From assembly GCA_012800805.1 (NCBI GenBank), contig JAAZIO010000116.1, forward strand, positions 1-19,007: DNA of 19,007 bases, in the 5' to 3' direction. Shown in pieces: positions 7,045 to 13,378 of this stretch. The DNA comes from Clostridiales bacterium. Lineage in GTDB: Bacteria > Bacillota > Clostridia > Christensenellales > CAG-917. Positions within the stretch are counted from its first letter, which is position 1; every line of letters starts with the position of its first letter. The translations under genes and the position numbers were made by a program. Under the pieces are notes generated by a model, which was given only the letters and a program-made list of their open reading frames with translations, made no database searches and had not been told where the DNA came from.

Positions 7045-7689
7045 ATGGAAGAAGTCAAAGACATTATCGAAACCGCAAACGACCAGGTTGAAGAAAATCT
7101 TGAGCAGACAAAGCCCGAAAAATTTGAAAAATTAAAAGCATGGGCCAAAGAGCATAAGACAATACTGCAGTTTATAAAGTTCACGCTCATTTCCATGATA
7201 GCGGGACTGTCCGAAACGATTGTGTTCCTTGTTCTTAACGCGGTCATTAAAGACAGAACTCCCATTGAGGCTTTAACTTGGCTTTACATCAACAGGGCGC
7301 CGGAGCTCGGTGGCTTTATAGCGATGACGGTATCGGCTATAGTAGGGCAGGTAATATCATTTATTGTAAACTTTAAAAAGACATTCAATTCCACAAACAA
7401 CATAGTTGTCGCGGCAATAGGTTACGCCATAATGGCTTTCCTTATAATATTTGGCTTAAACTGCTATATAGGAAGCCTGCTTATGATTGAAATATCCGCG
7501 GCCATGCCCGATAATCTTTCTTACCTTGCCGAATACATAGCAAAACTTATCTGCATGATGAGTTCGTTTATAATCGTATTCCCCATGAACAAGTTCGTAA
7601 TCATGCGCGAAGGAAAGAAAAAGAAAACCGGCGAGGCTTTAGAGAATACCACGGAAGAAACCGAGCCTGCAACCAAAGAGGCGGAATAA
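7045..7689 (+). CDS. GtrA-like four-helix membrane protein
   Basis: A 214-aa integral membrane protein with features of the GtrA family, whose members are linked to moving or handling undecaprenyl-phosphate sugars in wall or teichoic acid glycosylation. Four hydrophobic segments lie at about residues 47-66, 90-110, 121-145 and 165-182. The family-like pattern is LQFIKFTLIS at the start of helix 1 and an aromatic/asparagine motif FIVNFKKTF after helix 2, corresponding to the usual FxxNRxWxF. An acidic, charged N-terminal stretch of ~40 residues and a Lys/Glu-rich tail of ~25 residues flank the core. The ribosome binding site is GAGG at 7031-7034, 10 nt before ATG. No glycosyltransferase is adjacent, so its substrate is unknown. 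It forms a single-gene unit with a perfect promoter. Confidence 0.75.
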   Translation: MEEVKDIIETANDQVEENLEQTKPEKFEKLKAWAKEHKTILQFIKFTLISMIAGLSETIVFLVLNAVIKDRTPIEALTWLYINRAPELGGFIAMTVSAIVGQVISFIVNFKKTFNSTNNIVVAAIGYAIMAFLIIFGLNCYIGSLLMIEISAAMPDNLSYLAEYIAKLICMMSSFIIVFPMNKFVIMREGKKKKTGEALENTTEETEPATKEAE

Positions 7690-7696
7690 AAAAGTT

Positions 7697-7721
7697 AAAA
7701 GCGGCCACAGGCCGCTTTTTT
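7697..7721 (+). terminator. Rho-independent terminator after the GtrA-like gene
   Basis: AAAAGCGGCC (7697-7706) pairs with GGCCGCTTTT (7710-7719), 10 bp with a 3-nt ACA loop, ending in a run of six T. Confidence 0.93.
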
Positions 7722-7747
7722 AATAAAATATGGAATTTGGCAAACGC

Positions 7748-7776
7748 TTGCGATAAGGGCGATAAAGTTATATAAT
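7748..7776 (+). promoter_or_regulatory. Promoter of the walJ-rlmH operon, abutting the start codon
   Basis: TTGCGA at 7748-7753 (4/6) and a perfect TATAAT at 7771-7776 are spaced by 17 bp. The predicted transcription start, 7 nt after the -10 box, falls on or next to the GTG start codon at 7783. No Shine-Dalgarno sequence is visible in between, suggesting a leaderless mRNA. Confidence 0.7.
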
Positions 7777-7782
7777 CGATAT

Positions 7783-8556
7783 GTGGCATTAAAAATCAGA
7801 TCGCTGGCTAGCGGAAGCAAAGGAAACTGCATTTTGGTAAGCGCCGATAACACAAACATTCTTATCGATGCGGGCATTTCATTTGCCAGAATTTCAAGCT
7901 CGCTCTCGGCGCTTGGGTTGACGGTTTCAGACATTGACGGAGTTTTGATAACTCACGAGCATAACGACCACATTTTGGGGCTGAAAAAACTAGCCGATTA
8001 TGTTCCTCTATATTGTCACGAAAGGACTTTTGAGGCAATCCCTTTTAAAAAAGAAATAGAGCGTAACCTTGCGCTTGCCGATTTGGATAACGGCTTTTGC
8101 ATAAAAAATGTTTACATCATGCCTTTTAGGGTGCCGCACGACGCGCAATACCCTTTGGGTTTTTGTTTTTACAGAAACGGCATAAAAGCCGCATACGCAA
8201 CTGACCTCGGTCATGTTCCCGATTATATCGTAAACAATTTAAGCGACTGCCATCTTCTTTTTATTGAATCCAATCATGACGAAGATTTGCTTAAGTTCGG
8301 AAGCTATCCCGAGGCGCTAAAGAAACGCATACTTTCAAAAAACGGGCACCTTTCAAACAAAACCGCGGGAGAGGTATTGAAAAGGCTTGCGGGCGGAAGA
8401 CTAAGGAGCGTCATGCTGGGTCACCTCAGCCTTGAAAACAACAGGCCCGAAAAGGCGAGAGCGTGCGCTGAAGATGCGCTAAAAGGAATGGGGATAAATA
8501 TCGAGGTTGCGGGACAATATAGCATAAGCGAGGAAATTTTTTATAAACATGGATGA
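7783..8556 (+). CDS. walJ: WalJ/YycJ-type metallo-beta-lactamase-fold hydrolase
   Basis: Predicted cytoplasmic metal-dependent hydrolase of the MBL fold, related to WalJ (YycJ), a probable nuclease/phosphodiesterase that accompanies the WalRK cell-wall regulatory genes in many Firmicutes. The 257-aa protein opens with the family-typical LASGSKGNCILV, followed by the metal motif HEHNDH (residues 58-63), H119 in FRVPHD, D141 in YATDLGH, the SNHDEDLL segment and a late VMLGHLS histidine. GTG 7783 is supported because the N-terminus then matches relatives exactly, yet no ribosome binding site precedes it and the -10 box ends 6 nt before it. Its last 8 nt overlap the next start. No walR, walK, walH or walI is next to it. 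Confidence 0.88.
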   Translation: MALKIRSLASGSKGNCILVSADNTNILIDAGISFARISSSLSALGLTVSDIDGVLITHEHNDHILGLKKLADYVPLYCHERTFEAIPFKKEIERNLALADLDNGFCIKNVYIMPFRVPHDAQYPLGFCFYRNGIKAAYATDLGHVPDYIVNNLSDCHLLFIESNHDEDLLKFGSYPEALKKRILSKNGHLSNKTAGEVLKRLAGGRLRSVMLGHLSLENNRPEKARACAEDALKGMGINIEVAGQYSISEEIFYKHG

Positions 8557-9562
8557 CAGGCTGAATATCGCCGAAAGCGGAAACCTATATATCTTTTCAA
8601 TGCTCGCAATGACAGCGTTGCAGTTTTTTGCGATGTTCGCGCTGATTGGAATAAACTCCGAATTCGGCGGCATTGAGACATCGTCGTGGATTTATTACGC
8701 CCTGAACCAGATGGCGGTTATCGCGACAACAATCATTTATATAAAAAGCAGAAAGAAAGACCCCGTTAAAGTTTTAAAGATGAACAAAGTTCCCGGTGTA
8801 AAGGTATGGATTCTTCTTCCTTTTATTTGGATATTTACGATAATCGCTTTTTTCCCTCTTACTCAAATGTTCAACGACCTGCTTTATCTCATTGGCTATA
8901 GGGGAGGTGTCGCTGTGCCGTTTGAGGGCGGCGCGGGTGTATACATTCTTTCGCTTTTTATCATCGCGATTATACCCGCAATCGGCGAGGAGCTTTTGGT
9001 AAGGGGCGGAATACTCTCGGGCCTGTTTCAAAAAAACTCTCTGTTTGCTGTGTTCATTTCCGCTCTTTTATTTTCAATGATGCACCAAAACCCGCTTCAG
9101 ACGGTATACCAGTTCTTTTTCGGCGTGGTTTTGGCTTTTATTGTAATATTTACCCGCTCGGTATGGGCGGCGGTATTTACGCATTTATTAAACAACGCGT
9201 TTACTCTCACCGTATCGTTTTTTGCAAAAGATATGGTATGGTTTGATTTTGGAGTTTATAATTATATTATCTATGTCGCTTGCTTTCTCGTGGGCTTTGT
9301 TATTCTTGTATTCCTTTTGACTGTTTTGCGCAAACTAACAAGCGACGGTAACTTAAAAGAAAAAAATATTTTCAAATTATACGGAAAGGCTTTGATGGGG
9401 ATTTTCACAAAAAAAGGCTGGAGAGAATTTTCGGAAACTCTATCAATATGCGAGCGGTGCGAAACCTATGTATCAAACCGCCAGTATATGATAAACATCT
9501 ATTTTGCGATAGGTTTTGCCGTTCTTTGGTGGGTTGTCGCGCTTATTAAAGGATTTATCTAA
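8549..9562 (+). CDS. CPBP (CAAX/Abi-type) intramembrane protease, first copy
   Basis: A polytopic membrane protein of 337 aa in the CPBP intramembrane glutamic protease family (PF02517, Rce1-like). The catalytic motifs are intact: EELLVRG with E147, E148 and R152; the FSMMHQN motif with H179; and HLLNN with H212 and N215/N216. About seven hydrophobic segments surround these. The C-terminus carries a soluble stretch with CERCET before a last helix. ATG 8549 overlaps the end of walJ by 8 nt. The nearest purine-rich site, GAGGAAA (8530-8536), is 12 nt away, so translational coupling to walJ is likely. Relatives act in prenyl-protein processing, bacteriocin immunity or envelope signalling; the substrate here is unknown. 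Confidence 0.9.
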   Translation: MDDRLNIAESGNLYIFSMLAMTALQFFAMFALIGINSEFGGIETSSWIYYALNQMAVIATTIIYIKSRKKDPVKVLKMNKVPGVKVWILLPFIWIFTIIAFFPLTQMFNDLLYLIGYRGGVAVPFEGGAGVYILSLFIIAIIPAIGEELLVRGGILSGLFQKNSLFAVFISALLFSMMHQNPLQTVYQFFFGVVLAFIVIFTRSVWAAVFTHLLNNAFTLTVSFFAKDMVWFDFGVYNYIIYVACFLVGFVILVFLLTVLRKLTSDGNLKEKNIFKLYGKALMGIFTKKGWREFSETLSICERCETYVSNRQYMINIYFAIGFAVLWWVVALIKGFI

Positions 9563-9563
9563 G

Positions 9564-10661
9564 ATGAGAGATTATTCAAAAACCATGCGCGTCGGCGCGA
9601 TTTATCTCTTTATTATATTTCTTACTTTGATAGTAAGGATAGGTTTTGCCGTTGCGCCGCCGCCCGACGAAGCGATTGACGCGGTTTTTACGACCGTTGT
9701 TCAGGTTCTGCTTTTTGGAATCGTGCCGATGACCCTTTATTGTGTTTTTGTTCTAAAAAAGGATAGCCCAAAAAATAAAATCAAAATTCTGTTTTCAGAT
9801 TTCGGCTTTAAAAGGCGCCTCAGCTTAAAAACTGTTTTGATAACAATCGCCGTCGCCACACTGATGATATTTTCGTCTTACTTTATCTCCCTTATGTGGA
9901 ATCTTATTCTTGCGCTTTTAGGCTATACGCACATTCCCTCGGAGACCGTGTACGACAGCGTCGGGGTTTTGATAACTGAGCTTATTTTGACCGCTGTTCT
10001 GCCCGCTTTCTTTGAAGAGGTTACCCACAGAGGGCTTTTGTTTGCAGGATACAAAGACACCAATGAGAGCCCTGTATTCATCATTTTGATGACGGCGCTT
10101 TTATTTTCGCTTATGCATCAAAACATCGCGCAAACGGGCTACACTTTCTACGCGGGCATAATCATGGGTTACCTTTGCTTTTACAGCCGCAGCATATGGC
10201 CCCCGATAATCGCCCATTTTATGAACAACGCCTGGTCCGTAATATCGGATTACGTTGAGCAAAACGGCGGATATGTTTTGATATATGTCAACCAATTTTA
10301 TGATTTTCTCACCGGCACCGTATGGGGATTGCTTTTGTTCCTTACGCTTTTTGTGGTTTCGGTGATATTGATTGTTCTTTTATTCAAGGCTTTGAAAAAC
10401 GAATACCATAAAGATTTCTTTGCCCCTAGTAGGGAAAAGCCTGCGGAGGCGGCTGAGGCTTCAAAGGAGCTTAATCCTAGCGCCGAGAGCATAGACAGCT
10501 ACTACGAGCAAAAGATTACAGCGCCCTTAGATACTTTGCGCCATTTTGAAAAAGACGCGATACTAAGGCAAAGGCGAAAAGACAATATCTACATTTATAT
10601 AACTATCGCAATCGGTGCGGTTGCCACTGTTTTTTCAATGATTTGGGGGTTTTTAAGGTGA
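9564..10661 (+). CDS. CPBP (CAAX/Abi-type) intramembrane protease, second copy
   Basis: A second CPBP protease, 365 aa, paralogous to the preceding one. Motifs are FFEEVTHRG (E151, E152, R156), FSLMHQN (H185) and HFMNNAWS (H218, N221/N222), all as expected for an active enzyme. It has several transmembrane segments, then a charged linker (about 290-345, Glu/Lys/Ala-rich, with SIDSYYEQK) and one last hydrophobic helix, the same general layout as its neighbour. ATG 9564 lies 1 nt after the previous stop; AAAGGA at 9548-9553 is 10 nt upstream. An upstream in-frame ATG at 9516 is rejected because it lies inside the previous gene and lacks a site. It ends in GTGA, overlapping rlmH by 4 nt. Two different CPBP proteases in tandem may form a pair or divide substrates. 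Confidence 0.9.
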   Translation: MRDYSKTMRVGAIYLFIIFLTLIVRIGFAVAPPPDEAIDAVFTTVVQVLLFGIVPMTLYCVFVLKKDSPKNKIKILFSDFGFKRRLSLKTVLITIAVATLMIFSSYFISLMWNLILALLGYTHIPSETVYDSVGVLITELILTAVLPAFFEEVTHRGLLFAGYKDTNESPVFIILMTALLFSLMHQNIAQTGYTFYAGIIMGYLCFYSRSIWPPIIAHFMNNAWSVISDYVEQNGGYVLIYVNQFYDFLTGTVWGLLLFLTLFVVSVILIVLLFKALKNEYHKDFFAPSREKPAEAAEASKELNPSAESIDSYYEQKITAPLDTLRHFEKDAILRQRRKDNIYIYITIAIGAVATVFSMIWGFLR

Positions 10662-11116
10662 GAATCAACATTCTTGCCATAGGAAAATTAAAGGAAGAGG
10701 GTTTTATAAGCTCTCAAGCGGAGTATCTAAAGCGCCTTTCAAAATTTTCAAAAGCTCAGGTTTTTGAGCTTCCCGAGGCTCCCTTTTCAAAAAGGGAAGC
10801 GGAACAGCAAAAGATAGAGAGCGAATCGCTTTTTACAAAAGCAAAGGGGACGGTTGTGATATTCGACCGCAGGGGTGACGAGCTTTCAAGCGAAGAGCTT
10901 GCTAGGTACATAGAAGTTAAGAAGGTATCGGGAGAGAGCGAGATATCTTTTTTAATAGGCGGCTCCCACGGCTTTAGCGCGGAGGCGCTAAAAAAAGCGG
11001 ATAAAGTGATTTCTTTTTCAAAAATGACATTTCCGCACCAGCTTTTTAGAGTTATGGCGCTTGAGCAGATTTACCGCGCCTTTACGATAATCGAGGGATT
11101 GCCGTATCACAAATAA
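10658..11116 (+). CDS. rlmH: RlmH, 23S rRNA pseudouridine-1915 N3-methyltransferase
   Basis: A small SPOUT-class methyltransferase of 152 aa that uses SAM to methylate pseudouridine 1915 in helix 69 of 23S rRNA on the assembled ribosome. Family features are complete: N-terminal INILAIGKLK, the knot region FLIGGSHGFS, and the C-terminal block ending FPHQLFRVMALEQIYRA then LPYHK at the C-terminus. GTG 10658 is chosen because GGGGG at 10645-10649 precedes it by 8 nt and it makes a 4-nt GTGA overlap with the upstream protease gene. The upstream in-frame TTG at 10643 is unsupported. It is the last gene of the walJ operon. No terminator hairpin was found after it. Confidence 0.96.
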   Translation: MRINILAIGKLKEEGFISSQAEYLKRLSKFSKAQVFELPEAPFSKREAEQQKIESESLFTKAKGTVVIFDRRGDELSSEELARYIEVKKVSGESEISFLIGGSHGFSAEALKKADKVISFSKMTFPHQLFRVMALEQIYRAFTIIEGLPYHK

Positions 11117-11590
11117 AAAACAAAATCAAGCTGTTTCTTTTTGAATCTATCAAATTTAAATCAACTCAAAAACTAATTGATATCTTCACACATAGCTAAT
11201 ACAATTTTTAATTTATACCTATAATTTTTCATTAAATAAACGCTAAATTAAAAATATCTTTTTATTGAATTTTGTATTTAAATAGCGATGCTGATAACCC
11301 AAATATAACGCTGCTTGAATTATGTTAACGAGTTTAAAACCCAAAACACCGTAGATAAGTTAACGACTAAAAAGCAAAAAACGCTGTTTGTTTTTAATTT
11401 ACTTTTACATTTAATGGATTTTTTATAAATATTTGTTTATATATATGGTTATTGTTAGGCATTTTTTTTGCTTTTAAATTTTTATGTCAATCGATTCTTG
11501 TTAAGGTATAGATTAAACGGTTTTAATACTAGTTATGTTAGTAAAAAATACCGCAGTGCCAAAGCTTAAGGATTTTTCATAAAATGCGGT
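11117..11590. other. AT-rich gap without a convincing gene
   Basis: 474 bp with no coding sequence I can support and no clear terminator for rlmH. It contains two copies of GTTAACGA (11324-11331 and 11359-11366), T-runs including eight T near 11461-11470, a possible promoter (TTGTTA 11498-11503, 18 bp, TTTAAT 11522-11527), and an inverted repeat at its right end that reaches the next start codon. Confidence 0.6.
11498..11527 (+). promoter_or_regulatory. Possible promoter of the M14 peptidase-tadA pair
   Basis: TTGTTA (4/6) at 11498-11503 and TTTAAT (5/6) at 11522-11527 with an 18 bp spacer. Such matches arise easily in AT-rich DNA, so this is tentative. It would give a leader of about 57 nt carrying the hairpin at 11548-11592. 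Confidence 0.35.
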
Positions 11591-11592
11591 AT
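11548..11592 (+). promoter_or_regulatory. Inverted repeat covering the start codon of the M14 peptidase gene
   Basis: ATACCGCA (11548-11555) is the exact reverse complement of TGCGGTAT (11585-11592). The right arm contains the first two bases of ATG 11591. In mRNA the 8-bp stem with a 29-nt loop could hide the start codon, and the only purine-rich site (TAAGGA, 11567-11572) sits inside the loop, 18 nt from the ATG. It could be a translational switch or an operator. Confidence 0.4.
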
Positions 11593-12442
11593 GTCGGTTT
11601 ACAGTGAAGTATTAAGGTCAATCGAGCGGCTGAGCAAAAGGTGTGAAATAAAAATTATCGGAAAGAGCGTTTTGGGGCGTGAAATTTACGCCGTTAATTT
11701 CGGCAAAGAGCCCAAAACAATGTTTTTCGGCTCTATCCACGCAAGAGAGCATATAACCGCAAGGCTTCTATGCGCTTTGGCGGAAAGTTACAACGGCGAT
11801 GATGTCGCCGTGGTGCCGCTGTTAAATGTGGACGGCGTAAGGCTTTGCGATGAAGGCATATTGACCGCTCCTAAGTCCGTCAGAAAATACCTTACTCAAA
11901 TAAACGGCGGCTCAGAGGATTTTTCGCTGTGGAAGGCAAACATCAACGCCGTGGACCTAAATGTCAATTTTGATGCGGACTGGGGCAAGGGGAAAAGCAA
12001 CAGATTCAAACCATCTCCCGAAAGCTACATAGGCCCTTATCCTTTTTCTGAGCCCGAGAGCAGGGCGATAAGGGATTTCGCGCTTGATAAAGATTTTGTG
12101 GCGTGTTATCATTGCAAAGGGGAAGTCATATACTACGGCTGGCGCGGCGAGGAAGGGCTTGAGCAGGCGAGAATACTAAAAGATAAGCTTGGCTATCCTA
12201 TTGAAAGGAGCATAGGCAGCGCCGGCGGCTTTAAAGACTGGTTTTTGGAAAACGGGCTTGGGATCTCATATACCATTGAGGTTGCAAGCGACTCGCTTAA
12301 TCACCCCATAAAAAAATGGGTGCTTCCGGCGCTTATTAAACGCCATGAAGGCATATTTGAACTTTGCGTGAGGTTGAAAAATGACGGATACGGAATACAT
12401 GAAAGTTGCGCTAACTCTTGCAAAAGAGGCGGCGGAGCGTGA
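11591..12442 (+). CDS. M14-family zinc metallopeptidase with altered substrate motif
   Basis: A 283-aa M14 (zinc carboxypeptidase-like) enzyme without signal peptide, so probably cytoplasmic. Zinc ligands are H50 and E53 in SIHARE and H174 in ACYHCKG; the catalytic glutamate is E230 in SYTIEVAS. The segment that usually reads DLNRNF is DLNVNF here (N124-V125-N126), so the arginine that commonly binds the substrate carboxylate is replaced by valine. Bacterial relatives include gamma-D-glutamyl-diaminopimelate peptidases, so murein peptide turnover is a reasonable guess, but the valine suggests a different or non-terminal substrate. No close ribosome binding site is seen. The last 62 nt overlap tadA, so the tail after about residue 263 is encoded in both frames. 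Confidence 0.82.
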   Translation: MSVYSEVLRSIERLSKRCEIKIIGKSVLGREIYAVNFGKEPKTMFFGSIHAREHITARLLCALAESYNGDDVAVVPLLNVDGVRLCDEGILTAPKSVRKYLTQINGGSEDFSLWKANINAVDLNVNFDADWGKGKSNRFKPSPESYIGPYPFSEPESRAIRDFALDKDFVACYHCKGEVIYYGWRGEEGLEQARILKDKLGYPIERSIGSAGGFKDWFLENGLGISYTIEVASDSLNHPIKKWVLPALIKRHEGIFELCVRLKNDGYGIHESCANSCKRGGGA

Positions 12443-12842
12443 CGAAGTTCCCGTGGGGGCGGTAATTGTTGATAGAAACGGGAACATAATTTCAAGCGGC
12501 TCAAATAAAAAAGAAGAAAAAAACTGCGCGGTTCGTCACGCCGAGATTGAGGCCATAGAAAAGGCTTGCAGCGCTATAAACAACTGGTGGCTTGAGGACA
12601 TGGCGATGTATGTCACAATGGAGCCTTGCCCCATGTGCGCGGGCGCGATAATCAACTCAAGGCTAAAAAGATTGGTCTATGGCGCATACGATGAAAAGGC
12701 GGGCGCCGCAGGCACTAAGATAAACTTGTTTGAAAAAGGTTTGTTTAATCATAACGTGGAAGTATCGGGCGGAGTGCTTAAAGACGAGTGCGCCGCCATC
12801 CTAAGCGAATTTTTCAAAAAAAAGAGAATAAAAAAACAGTAA
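12381..12842 (+). CDS. tadA: TadA, tRNA-specific adenosine deaminase
   Basis: Predicted to deaminate A34 to inosine in tRNA-Arg(ACG), widening wobble decoding. The 153-aa protein has the deaminase zinc motifs HAE (H53, E55 as proton shuttle) and EPCPMCAGA (C83, C86), the early VPVGAVIVD strand, and the LSEFFKKKR C-terminal helix typical of TadA. The residues before HAE read NCAVRHAEI where many TadA proteins have DPTAHAEI, a modest deviation. ATG 12381 has TGAGG at 12369-12373, 7 nt before, and lies inside the end of the M14 gene in another reading frame. No terminator was found after it. Confidence 0.92.
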   Translation: MTDTEYMKVALTLAKEAAERDEVPVGAVIVDRNGNIISSGSNKKEEKNCAVRHAEIEAIEKACSAINNWWLEDMAMYVTMEPCPMCAGAIINSRLKRLVYGAYDEKAGAAGTKINLFEKGLFNHNVEVSGGVLKDECAAILSEFFKKKRIKKQ

Positions 12843-12917
12843 GATTTAGCTAAAAATAATGCGAAAGTGCACTTAAAGTGATGATAATTTTATTTCTTTA
12901 AAATAATTTTAAAAGAT

Positions 12918-12957
12918 TTTAAAATTAAAAACACCGAATTTAAAATTAAAAGACCGA
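12918..12957. repeat. Two tandem copies of a ~20 bp AT-rich repeat
   Basis: TTTAAAATTAAAA followed by ACACCGAA (12918-12938) is repeated next to itself as TTTAAAATTAAAA followed by GACCGA (12939-12957). Confidence 0.7.
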
Positions 12958-13004
12958 TAGTTATTTAATTACGACTATGCAATACTTAACTTAATGAGTT
13001 CAAG

Positions 13005-13072
13005 TTAAATCAAATTGTTAAATTTAATTATAACCTCCTTAAATCAAGCTGTTAAATTTGGCTTAATTATAA
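13005..13072. repeat. Imperfect direct repeat, about 29 and 34 bp
   Basis: TTAAATCAAATTGTTAAATT and following bases to 13033 recur as TTAAATCAAGCTGTTAAATT from 13039 to 13072. The second copy has a 5-bp insertion before the shared AATTATAA end. Confidence 0.65.
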
Positions 13073-13378
13073 ATCGTCATTTAAGTTGTTTTTAAAATAA
13101 AAATATCTCCAGTTTTGAATAAAAAAACCTAATGAAATAAAGTTAATTTTTGCTGTAACAAAAATGATTTTAAGTTAATTAAGCCGTTGCAATAAAATTA
13201 ATTTCGGCTATTTATGCGTGTGTACAATATTTTTCAAGCTTTAAATTTAATTACTCTTTTTGCAATTTATTAAGTTTAAAAGGCAAAATATCCGATTATT
13301 TAATTTCTGCTTAAAAAGTCATAGCGACTATACTGCCGCCTGATTTTTCGTTTATTCAATTGTAAATCTCTAAGCCGC

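Larger units (their letters stand above)
12843..13378. other. AT-rich gap with short repeats and no convincing gene
   Basis: 536 bp without a supportable gene. The SRP RNA that follows tadA in some Firmicutes was looked for and not seen. It holds a tandem pair built on TTTAAAATTAAAA (12918-12957), a hairpin TTAACTT (12986-12992) with AAGTTAA (13002-13008), and a direct repeat of about 30 bp (13005-13033 and 13039-13072). TATACT at 13329-13334 may be a -10 box for the next gene, but no -35 is evident. Confidence 0.6.

Noticed and set aside
12843..13378. SRP RNA (ffs) or another ncRNA following tadA
   Set aside because: No GC-rich helix-8-like hairpin or conserved tetraloop motif is visible in this AT-rich stretch.
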